Positions 7,373 to 13,694 of a stretch of 14,157 nucleotides of DNA are shown here, one piece after another. The translations under genes and the position numbers were made by a program. This stretch comes from Lachnospiraceae bacterium (lineage in GTDB: Bacteria; Bacillota; Clostridia; Lachnospirales; Lachnospiraceae): positions 1 through 14,157 of the forward strand of contig JAFUXY010000252.1 in the NCBI GenBank assembly GCA_017477005.1, read 5' to 3'. Within the stretch, counting starts at the first letter, position 1. Each line of letters begins with the position of its first letter. The notes under the pieces were generated by a model, which saw nothing but the letters and a program-made list of their open reading frames with translations, did not search any database and was not told where the DNA came from.

Positions 7373-8147
7373 TTATGCTTGATAACGGGATCTAATTCCG
7401 TTATCAAGTATATCAACATTCACATCGCTGTATTCTATCTGCTCGGAGAAGCGGCGAAGGCTTTTTTTGTTATCCCCGGTAAGCTGGGCATGGATGGCTA
7501 CGAAATCGGTACATTCTTTAGCGAACTGTAATACGACCTCTATGCCGTACTCTGGAATTCGCTCTATCTGTCTAAAAAATATATATTCAAATATTTTTTG
7601 CAGAATGTCTTGGTTCTCGAGTACATGATGGATATGTATTTTTTTCAAGCGATCAATCTCTTTCGGCCATTCGTCGTCTATTGGTTCGGTGTCCCTGAAA
7701 TTATCTAAAAGTGTGTCCCATTGCTTGTCTGTGATGTGGAAATGGTAATCAGAGTTTTGCCGATTATCCGGAAATAATAATTTCATCAATTCCGAAAAAG
7801 TGTACTTCTGCCTCTGTTCTGTTTCAAACTTTAGCGGTTCTTTTGTATCCAACAACAATTCGCATACGGCCTCGCAGCTTGCTCCCAGTCCTGCAAATTC
7901 TATATCGTTTATTTCGAAAAAGAATCGTGGATGCAGCGCGCAGATATCGCACAAGGCGTCCTCTCCTATTTCCCGTATTATTTCACAAAGATTATCTTTT
8001 CTTAAAAATGGTATCATAATCAAATACGCCCGAAATGTCCATCATTTTTCCGCCATAGCATTTCACAACAAAAAAGATGCGATTCACGCAGGTTTTGATC
8101 AAAATATATCCGGGTGAGCCGATATTATAGTAAACGGCATAATTCAC
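7373..8147 (-). pseudogene. Uncharacterised protein gene with a one-base frameshift
   Basis: A minus-strand gene of unknown function. Two overlapping frames each look like protein. The upstream one runs from GTG 8147 (VNYAVYYNIGSPGYILIKT...) and stops at TAA 7994-7992 after DYDTIFKKR. The downstream one continues IIREIGEDALCDICALHPRF and so on to TAA 7375-7373. Removing one A from the AAAA run at 8000-7997 joins them as DYDTIFKKDNLCEII and gives an uninterrupted 257-aa product. That product is soluble, acidic and Trp/His-containing (DYHFHITDKQWDTLL; EPIDDEWPKEIDRLKKIHIHH), with no membrane segment or motif I recognise. If the frameshift is real the gene is broken; if it is a sequencing error, the gene is intact. 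An independent downstream start (ATG 8017) has no ribosome site. The region is AT-richer than the housekeeping block. Confidence 0.65.
7374..7412. terminator. 17-bp hairpin between convergent genes
   Basis: 7374-7390 pairs with 7396-7412 over the 5-nt loop TCTAA: 17 consecutive pairs, two of them G-T, with the perfect core CTTGATAACGG/CCGTTATCAAG. It lies 25 bp past the reductase stop and overlaps the last codons and stop of the minus-strand gene. Neither side has a clear U-tract, so it may block transcription by structure or protect 3' ends rather than act as a canonical terminator. Confidence 0.55.
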
Positions 8148-8184
8148 TTTGCTTTCAAAATTCGGCCCCAAGGAAGGAAATGGT

Positions 8185-8958
8185 ATGAAACTGGCAATCT
8201 GTGACGATGACAAGAGAATGAGGGATTTGATTGAAGAATCTGTACGCACGGTATCGGAAAGCATAGAGATTGAAGTCTTTTCCGACGCAAGCGGTATTTT
8301 GGATTCGGCGTTCGATGCGGATATATTATTCCTTGATATACAGATGCCGGGGATGGATGGGATGAATGCCGCAAGAGCGATGCGTGCAGAGGGGAAAAAG
8401 ACGGTGATTGTATTTGTGACAGCGCTTGAGGAACAGGTGTTTCAGGCATTTGATGTGGGCGCTTTCAATTATATCGTAAAGCCCTTTGGAAAGAAGCGGA
8501 TTACAGAGGTTATAAAAAGCGCGATCAAACAGGCTGAGAAAGTAAATTATATTGAGAAAACGCTTGCGGAGAAAGAGAATGAAAAACACACGGATCGTAC
8601 CATAACCGTAAAGGTCAGAGGAACAAATACAAGGGTAATCCTATCGGAAATTGCTTATGCGGAGATATTTGACAGGCGGATTATTTTGCATATGAGTGAC
8701 AAGGACGGATCCGCAATTTCCTCTGAAAATACAGAAACGCAAATTTCTTATTACGGAAGAATATCCGAGCTCGAAAAAGTTTCCGGACAGGATTTTTTCA
8801 GGGTGCACAGAGCCTATCTTGTCAATTTGGCCTATGTGAAATCTTATGATTCCAAGTCAGTCTGGGTCGGTGATGCAGAGATTCCTGTTGCCAGAGGCAA
8901 GTATCCGAATTTCGTAAAGGCGTACCTTTCCTATTACACCAGAAGGGAAGGATTGTAA
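8185..8958 (+). CDS. LytTR-family response regulator
   Basis: A 257-aa DNA-binding response regulator. Residues 1-120 form the receiver: acidic pocket D7-D8-D9, phospho-acceptor D51 (LFLDIQMPGMDG), T79 and K99 (YIVKPF). Residues about 150-255 form the LytTR domain, with RGTNTRVILSEIAYAEIFDRR and a C-terminal FFRVHRAYLVNLAYVKSYD that is highly typical of AgrA/ComE-like regulators. LytTR proteins bind paired 9-bp direct repeats 12 bp apart and often activate peptide-signalling or virulence loci. The start is ATG 8185, with AAGGAAGG (8170-8177) 7 nt upstream; earlier in-frame starts lack a ribosome site. The stop shares one base with the kinase start (TAATG), so the two are translationally coupled. 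The divergent gene begins only 37 bp away. Confidence 0.96.
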   Translation: MKLAICDDDKRMRDLIEESVRTVSESIEIEVFSDASGILDSAFDADILFLDIQMPGMDGMNAARAMRAEGKKTVIVFVTALEEQVFQAFDVGAFNYIVKPFGKKRITEVIKSAIKQAEKVNYIEKTLAEKENEKHTDRTITVKVRGTNTRVILSEIAYAEIFDRRIILHMSDKDGSAISSENTETQISYYGRISELEKVSGQDFFRVHRAYLVNLAYVKSYDSKSVWVGDAEIPVARGKYPNFVKAYLSYYTRREGL

Positions 8959-10361
8959 TGGAATATCTGATAGAACATTTTCAGTCGTATGCCCAAAATT
9001 ATATTGCTATTCTGATAGAACTATATCTAATTTTGGATGTAGTCCTTCTTGTATATTGGATAAGACCTTTTGTTGGAAATAAAAGAGCGGTTTATGCATC
9101 TGCAGCCGTGTATTATGCGCTTTGGTTGATCTGCAATCATGCAGGAACCAGCAAGGATATGGACAGGATACTTACTATTGGCTTTATGGTTCTGTCAATC
9201 CTGACGGCCTGGCTGTTGGACAACAAGAGAAATCCGGTGCAGAAGATTTTCCTTTTTTTCGTTTTCCGTTTGATCAGTTGGCTGTCCATTGAACTGCTTA
9301 GTGAAATAGGATTTTGGGAGAGGGATTTTATTTTCCAGTTTGATTGGTACAAGTACAGCATAGAGGCTACCGTCATTGAGTTTCTTGTATGGAATCCTTT
9401 GCAATACACTCTTGCCTTGCTATTGCTGTATATTGTCATCAGAATACTTCACAAGACCTACCGGTACAAGCGTGATGAGCTGACTTGGCAGGAATTTGTT
9501 CTGCTGCTTGCGCCGGCATGGTCATTGCTTTTAGTAAAGCCGATTATGTCGTCCTATTTTCTTCTTTGGATGGATGGGATGAAAAATGGAAGCATCAAAG
9601 AGAACATCCCAGCAAATCCCTACAGGGTTCTTTTTTGTCTGTTCGCTTATGTGCCGATTGTTGCTGTTATGATACTGTATCAGAAATTGAAAGAAAAACA
9701 AGAAGAAGCATTTGTGAAGGATTCTGTGGACAAGCAGATCGGTGATATGTCTGGTCATGTGGAACATATCGAGGAAATATATGAAAGGATGCGGGGAATC
9801 CGGCATGACCTTGGAAATCATCTAACGATTATAGAACGACTTGCGGAAGACGGAAGAACAGAAGAACTTGCGGATTATATCAAGGAGCTTGGGGAGAATT
9901 TCGAACGGTTGCAGCCAAGGGTAAAAACAGGAAATGCGGTTACGGATGTAGTGCTTTCAGAGATAGCGGATCGATGTGAGAAGGAAGGGATTGCATTTGA
10001 AAGCACCTTTGCATACCCAGAGGATCTGGAAATCAATCCGTTTGATATGAGTGTGGTCCTAACAAACGCGCTGCAAAACGCTGTGGAAGCGTCTTCTTCG
10101 GTCTCCAACCCAGAGATCTGTATAAAATCCGTTCAAAGGGAGAAGGTGTTTATCATCAATGTCCGAAACATAGTGTCAGGGAAGGTGCTCATCACGGAAG
10201 AGGGGTTGCCTGAAACATCAAAGCGTGAATCGGGACACGGATATGGGCTAAAAAATATCCGAAGCATTGCTGTCAAATATAAAGGTGATATAGAAATAAG
10301 GCAGGAGGAGATGGACGGGAGGCCGTATTTTATTATCAATATAATGTTGATGGGAAGATGA
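8958..10361 (+). CDS. AgrC-like GHKL sensor histidine kinase
   Basis: A 467-aa membrane histidine kinase, the partner of the LytTR regulator. Residues 1-245 contain about seven hydrophobic segments (near 14-38, 44-60, 70-87, 96-114, 142-164, 179-204 and 223-241), the polytopic sensor layout of AgrC-type kinases. A linker and helix at 246-280 lead to the phosphoacceptor motif MRGIRHDLGNHL with H283. The GHKL ATPase follows: N-box LTNALQNAVEAS (N370 and N374) and G-box SGHGYGLKNI (425-434). Kinases of this class usually sense autoinducer peptides, but no agrB/agrD-like genes are visible, so the ligand is unknown. It starts at ATG 8958, overlapping the regulator's stop by one base. The palindrome-rich region at 10373-10503 begins 12 bp after its stop. 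Confidence 0.95.
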   Translation: MEYLIEHFQSYAQNYIAILIELYLILDVVLLVYWIRPFVGNKRAVYASAAVYYALWLICNHAGTSKDMDRILTIGFMVLSILTAWLLDNKRNPVQKIFLFFVFRLISWLSIELLSEIGFWERDFIFQFDWYKYSIEATVIEFLVWNPLQYTLALLLLYIVIRILHKTYRYKRDELTWQEFVLLLAPAWSLLLVKPIMSSYFLLWMDGMKNGSIKENIPANPYRVLFCLFAYVPIVAVMILYQKLKEKQEEAFVKDSVDKQIGDMSGHVEHIEEIYERMRGIRHDLGNHLTIIERLAEDGRTEELADYIKELGENFERLQPRVKTGNAVTDVVLSEIADRCEKEGIAFESTFAYPEDLEINPFDMSVVLTNALQNAVEASSSVSNPEICIKSVQREKVFIINVRNIVSGKVLITEEGLPETSKRESGHGYGLKNIRSIAVKYKGDIEIRQEEMDGRPYFIINIMLMGR

Positions 10362-10372
10362 TGTAAGTATTT

Positions 10373-10503
10373 AGTCACGAGACACGCGCTTGCCGCGTGG
10401 CTGCGTGCCTGGGATGAAAACACGTGGGTCGCATCGGATTTTTCAATGGCGCAAGCCATCCGATGCGGCGTAACTGTTCAGGAGACTGAACAGTTACGAG
10501 ATA
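10373..10503. repeat. Palindrome-rich element between kinase and EF-hand gene
   Basis: Three hairpins lie in a row. (1) CACGCG 10383-10388 pairs with CGCGTG 10394-10399. (2) CGCATCGGAT 10430-10439 pairs with ATCCGATGCG 10458-10467, enclosing GGC-GCAA-GCC with a GNRA-type tetraloop; the local ATGGC/GCCAT stem 10446-10459 competes with the outer one. (3) CGTAACTGTTCAG 10469-10481 pairs with CTGAACAGTTACG 10486-10498 over the GAGA loop, 13 perfect pairs. A 12-bp near-direct repeat (AGTCACGAGACA 10373-10384, AGTTACGAGATA 10492-10503) frames the block. It could be a REP/MITE-like mobile repeat, a structured 3' UTR or an attenuator. No T-tract is present. Confidence 0.6.
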
Positions 10504-10506
10504 ATT

Positions 10507-10536
10507 GCGGTTTACAACGGAAAAACAGCGGTTCAC
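10507..10536 (+). promoter_or_regulatory. Candidate LytTR operator (two 9-bp direct repeats, 12-bp gap)
   Basis: GCGGTTTAC (10507-10515) and GCGGTTCAC (10528-10536) differ at one base and are separated by exactly 12 bp, so their centres lie 21 bp (two helix turns) apart. This is the established geometry of LytTR/AgrA operators, and each unit keeps the GTTnA core, although the first and last positions depart from the published consensus. A weak promoter follows (TCTTAA 10545-10550, 18 bp, GATAAT 10569-10574), as expected for an activator-dependent gene. Confidence 0.45.
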
Positions 10537-10607
10537 GTAAAGCCTCTTAATTCCGGCAAAAAACATACGATAATCACAGTAGATACTTGTTGGAAAGGAG
10601 GAAACCT

Positions 10608-11900
10608 ATGAGAATAGCAAACAGTACAGTGAATATGGTATCCGGAAGAAATTATACACAGAGCGGTATGCGGACAGGCGTTGGCTATGCGAGTAATTTT
10701 TTGGACATAACTCATTCGTATAGCACAAAGAAAGGAGGTGCCTTGACAAAGGACACCTATCAGCAGGGCAAGGAGAATGGCGGGATGGGTACATACAATA
10801 AGGATGACATGGGATATTTTAAGGGGCTTGGAAAAGTGTCCTCTGGAAACCTGTTTGGGGCAGAAACGGGTGTCTCTGCGTTTCAAAACAATACTCTTTC
10901 CGCAATGTTTCAAAGGTTTGCTTCTTTTGGAATGATGGGTGGCGCGGGCCTTGGCGGCTTTTCCTCGAATATGGTCACGTATTCCGAGATCGAAGAGACC
11001 GGATTTTGCGCAAGCGGAAGGGCATGTACGGAAGACGGTCGGACGATTGACTTCAACGTGAATATACTAATGAGCAGGAGCTATATGGAGTATATGAAGG
11101 TGAATATTCCGACTATGGCAGATGCATTGTGTGACCCGCTTGTTGTGAATATAGGATCGGATACAGCGGATGTTCGGGACCAGACATTCAAGTTTGATCT
11201 GGATGCGGATGGAACAGAGGATGAAATTTCTATGCTGGGAAGGGGATCTGGTTTTCTGGCTCTTGATAAAAATGGTAATGGGAAAATAGACGATGGCAGC
11301 GAACTGTTTGGCGCAAAGAGCGGTGACGGATTTGGTGATCTTCGCGAATATGATAGCGATGGGAATGGTTGGATTGACGAGAATGATGAAGTCTTTTCCA
11401 AGCTCAAGGTGTGGTGCAAGGATGAAAATGGCGAGGATGTGCTGATGGACTTAAAACAGGCCGATATCGGCGCCATATATCTTGGAGAACAGCAAACGGA
11501 GTTTTCATTGGGAGGAACTGATGGCTACAGGGATGGGGTGATCCGATCCACAGGTGTTTTTCTTCGTGAGAGCACCGGCGCAGGCACCATACAGCATGTA
11601 GATCTGTCGTTGAAGCAAAATGGGTTGGGAATAAAGGTCAGCGGTGATGACACTATATCGGAGTTAAATGCAGACAACAATCGCAGCAGACAAAATAATG
11701 CCGCCAGAAGACGGGAAGAGCAACGCCGTCAGGAAGCCAGGGCCAGAAAGAAAAAAGCCGATGCCAAGGCGGCTGCAGATGCCTTGTATAAGAGACAGAT
11801 GGAACACAAGGAGTATATAGATAAGCTTCAGGAGAAACAATTTATGGAAAGAAAGGAAGAGCGTGAGGAATTGCAGCAGAGCGAGATTGTGGTATGGTAG
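10608..11900 (+). CDS. EF-hand-like calcium-binding protein with charged helical tail
   Basis: A 430-aa protein of unknown function. ATG 10608 follows a strong GGAAAGGAGG (10591-10600); upstream TTGs fall in or before that site. There is no signal peptide and no membrane helix. Residues 1-60 are Ser/Thr/Asn/Gly-rich (MRIANSTVNMVSGRNYTQ). Residues 195-300 carry three DxDxDG-type loops: DLDADGTEDE (197-206), DKNGNGKIDDGSE (220-232) and DSDGNGWIDENDE (249-261), joined by GSGFLALD, ELFG and FGDLREYD. This GFLALDxNGxGxIDDGxELFG block is the one seen in RTX and other large calcium-binding exported proteins. Residues 365-425 are a Lys/Arg/Glu-rich, probably coiled-coil tail rich in RRREEQRR-type runs. 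It may be controlled by the upstream LytTR/kinase pair. Export by a non-Sec route or a cytoplasmic calcium-binding role are both open. Confidence 0.85.
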   Translation: MRIANSTVNMVSGRNYTQSGMRTGVGYASNFLDITHSYSTKKGGALTKDTYQQGKENGGMGTYNKDDMGYFKGLGKVSSGNLFGAETGVSAFQNNTLSAMFQRFASFGMMGGAGLGGFSSNMVTYSEIEETGFCASGRACTEDGRTIDFNVNILMSRSYMEYMKVNIPTMADALCDPLVVNIGSDTADVRDQTFKFDLDADGTEDEISMLGRGSGFLALDKNGNGKIDDGSELFGAKSGDGFGDLREYDSDGNGWIDENDEVFSKLKVWCKDENGEDVLMDLKQADIGAIYLGEQQTEFSLGGTDGYRDGVIRSTGVFLRESTGAGTIQHVDLSLKQNGLGIKVSGDDTISELNADNNRSRQNNAARRREEQRRQEARARKKKADAKAAADALYKRQMEHKEYIDKLQEKQFMERKEEREELQQSEIVVW

Positions 11901-11929
11901 CTAGATCGTTCAGATTTTCGGTTGTATAA

Positions 11930-12038
11930 GGAAGTGCTGATTTAATCGTATTTCCTCAGAAACCATGTACACAAATCGCATAGGAACGCACTACGTGCTG
12001 CGATTTGGCGCAAAAGAAACGCTTTAATCAGCGTTTCC
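11930..12038. mobile_element. MITE-like element, 109 bp
   Basis: The left end 11930-11955 (GGAAGTGCTGATTTAATCG...) and the reverse complement of the right end 12016-12038 (GGAAACGCTGATTAAAGCG...) match at about 19-20 of 24 positions, giving imperfect terminal inverted repeats. ATAA stands directly outside both ends (11926-11929 and 12039-12042), a possible 4-bp target duplication. The interior has a further perfect 9-bp palindrome, CAAATCGCA 11972-11980 with TGCGATTTG 11999-12007. There is no coding capacity, so a transposase would have to act in trans. The left end lies 29 bp past the stop of the EF-hand gene, so the folded RNA might also act as its terminator. Confidence 0.55.
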
Positions 12039-12116
12039 ATAATTTATCGTCAGGCGTATTCCCAAAATTGCAGAAATGTAGTAGACTATTCTGATAGGCG
12101 ACACATTTCATTATAG

Positions 12117-12281
12117 AGGGTACTTCGCAGAAAGGGGCCAATAAAGACGGCGGCAAAAAGGGAAGCTATAGATTTAGCAATCAATAATCTTGAAAACTAT
12201 TTCGGGCGTATTGAGGAACCGATTGACATTAAGGCAGATTTGGAAAACAGGATAGTGGAGAAATATGAGAGTATTGATTGA
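12117..12281 (+). pseudogene. Possible 3' remnant of an unknown gene
   Basis: An open frame without a start codon after the TAG at 12114-12116. It reads protein-like from 12144: AAKREAIDLAINNLENYF, then IEEPIDIKADLENRIVEKYESID, ending at TGA 12279-12281. It looks like the helical C-terminus of a protein whose 5' part is lost, perhaps in the rearrangement that also left the MITE-like element. I do not recognise the family, and it may be chance. Confidence 0.3.
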
Positions 12282-12304
12282 TACGGATCTGGAAGGAGAG
12301 GATT

Positions 12305-12613
12305 ATGGACAGAGAACAGATGGCGCGGAAGACGCACAAGAGTGGGAGCAACTGCGCGACGGCAGTGTATGCGAGTTTTATTGACAAAGTATCGGGGAAG
12401 GCTCCGATGCCTCGAAGTGAAGGCGGGAAATGTGGAGCGGTGCTTGCGGCAGAAAAAGTAATAAGAGAGATGGGGATGGATGCGGCCGAATTTGATCAAA
12501 AGTTTCTAGAAAAGTTTGGCTCGTTGAAATGCGTAGAGCTCCGGGGAGGAAAATATCCGTGCAACGATCTGGTAGGTGTAGCTGCAAAGATGGCGGATGA
12601 GATTGTTGCATAG
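12305..12613 (+). CDS. C_GCAxxG_C_C-family redox protein
   Basis: A 102-aa small soluble protein. It shows the four-cysteine pattern of the C_GCAxxG_C_C family of putative redox-active or metal-binding proteins of anaerobes: C17 (GSNCATAV), C43 in GGKCGAVLAA, C76 in SLKCVELRGG and C86 in YPCNDLVGVAA. The second cysteine sits in the family's G-x-CGA core. Its function has not been established; electron transfer or metal binding is usually assumed. The start is ATG 12305, preceded by AAGGAGAGG (12292-12300); the in-frame TTG at 12278 lacks a ribosome site. Only 15 bp separate it from the YbaK gene, so the two probably share a transcript. Confidence 0.88.
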   Translation: MDREQMARKTHKSGSNCATAVYASFIDKVSGKAPMPRSEGGKCGAVLAAEKVIREMGMDAAEFDQKFLEKFGSLKCVELRGGKYPCNDLVGVAAKMADEIVA

Positions 12614-12628
12614 AAGTAGGGCATTGGT

Positions 12629-13102
12629 ATGAGGAAAGAAGGAAAGACAAATGTAATGCGGGTTCTCGATGGGAAAAAGATTTCCTACGAGAGCCATTCC
12701 TATGAACCGGATGCCGGTCTGAGCGGAGAAGAGATTGCCGGTATTCTGGGAGAGGACCCCGGGAAGGTTTTTAAGACTCTTGTGACGCAGGGAAAATCCG
12801 GTGCTTATTACGTGTTCGTGGTACCGGTTCAGGCGGAGCTGGACTTGAAGAAAGCGGCCAAGGCTTCCGGAGAAAAGGCTATCCGTATGATCAAACAAAA
12901 GGAGCTGCTGCCGCTGACAGGTTATATTCATGGGGGATGTTCACCGATTGGGATGAAGAAACCGTTTCGAACGTTTATTCATGAGACGGCTGTTGGCATG
13001 GACAAAGTTTTTGTCAGTGCTGGGAAGGTAGGGTTTCAGATAGAGCTGGCTCCAGAGGATCTGATTCGTGTAGCTGGATGCACGGTGGCGGATATCGTGT
13101 AG
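12629..13102 (+). CDS. ybaK: Cys-tRNA(Pro)/Cys-tRNA(Cys) deacylase, YbaK/EbsC type
   Basis: A 157-aa trans-editing enzyme that hydrolyses mischarged Cys-tRNA(Pro) made by prolyl-tRNA synthetase. It has the length and landmarks of the YbaK/EbsC family: N-terminal KTNVMRVLDGKKISYESHSY, the catalytic-lysine segment KVFKTLV (K49), YYVFVVPVQAELDLKKAA, and the C-terminal GYIHGGCSPIGMKK loop that shapes the pocket. The last segment, KVFVSAGKVGFQIELAPEDL, is also typical. ATG 12629 is chosen because KTNxMR lies next to the N-terminus in the family; AGTAGGG (12615-12621) is a fair ribosome site. It is probably co-transcribed with the preceding redox gene. Confidence 0.93.
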   Translation: MRKEGKTNVMRVLDGKKISYESHSYEPDAGLSGEEIAGILGEDPGKVFKTLVTQGKSGAYYVFVVPVQAELDLKKAAKASGEKAIRMIKQKELLPLTGYIHGGCSPIGMKKPFRTFIHETAVGMDKVFVSAGKVGFQIELAPEDLIRVAGCTVADIV

Positions 13103-13209
13103 AGGTGTAGGATGTGAATTGAGGAGTGTAGTTTGCTGCTTGGAGACGCATTGGATGGCGAGCCGGGTGCGTGAAAAAATAATCGAAAATATTTGGAAGG
13201 AGAGTAGAA

Positions 13210-13671
13210 ATGGGCAGGCTGAAAGAGTTACGGAAATATGTGGATGCGGAACTGAACAAGATGGAGGACGCAGACAAACGCAATAGCGCGATTGTGCATT
13301 TGTATGGCGTTTCTCTTGCGGCGACGATGATTGCCAAAAAGCGGGGGATGGATACGGAGCTTGCTTCTATGGCGGCGATGCTGCATGATATGCATGCCTA
13401 CAAGTCCGGCTCCTATGAGGATCACGCGCACAAGGGAGCCGAGCTCGCGAGGGAGATCCTTGGAGAGTTGAAGCTGACGAACGAGGAAGAAACGGATTTG
13501 ATCTGTTCGGCGATTTATCATCATGATGACAAGCTGGTGGTCGATAGTCCGATGGATGAGGTATTGAAGGATGCGGACGTGATCCATCATTGTATGAACG
13601 ATCTTTCGAAAGCGATCAAGGAAAAAGAGCAGGCACGGTACGATAAGCTGTGTGTGGAGTTTGGGATGTAA
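13210..13671 (+). CDS. HD-domain phosphohydrolase
   Basis: A 153-aa single-domain HD protein. The metal-binding set is visible: H30 (SAIVHLYGV), the H59-D60 doublet (AAMLHDMHAY), H104/H105 (IYHHDD), and a later aspartate D121/D123 (KDADVIHH). HD proteins of this size hydrolyse nucleotides, phosphate monoesters or cyclic nucleotides; the substrate cannot be told here. The strong ribosome site AAGGAGAG (13196-13203) supports ATG 13210. The stop is only 23 bp before the Panacea gene on the same strand, so co-transcription is possible. Confidence 0.88.
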   Translation: MGRLKELRKYVDAELNKMEDADKRNSAIVHLYGVSLAATMIAKKRGMDTELASMAAMLHDMHAYKSGSYEDHAHKGAELAREILGELKLTNEEETDLICSAIYHHDDKLVVDSPMDEVLKDADVIHHCMNDLSKAIKEKEQARYDKLCVEFGM

Positions 13672-13694
13672 TATGTTTGGAAAGGATTATTATT

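Noticed and set aside
10362..10607. An AgrD-like signal peptide gene next to the kinase
   Set aside because: No short frame with a ribosome site and an AgrD-like pattern was seen; the DNA is taken up by palindromes and the promoter of the EF-hand gene.
12223..12256. TTGACA at 12223-12228 as the -35 of the redox-protein operon
   Set aside because: No acceptable -10 lies at 16-18 bp; the nearest candidate, GATAGT (12251-12256), is 22 bp away.
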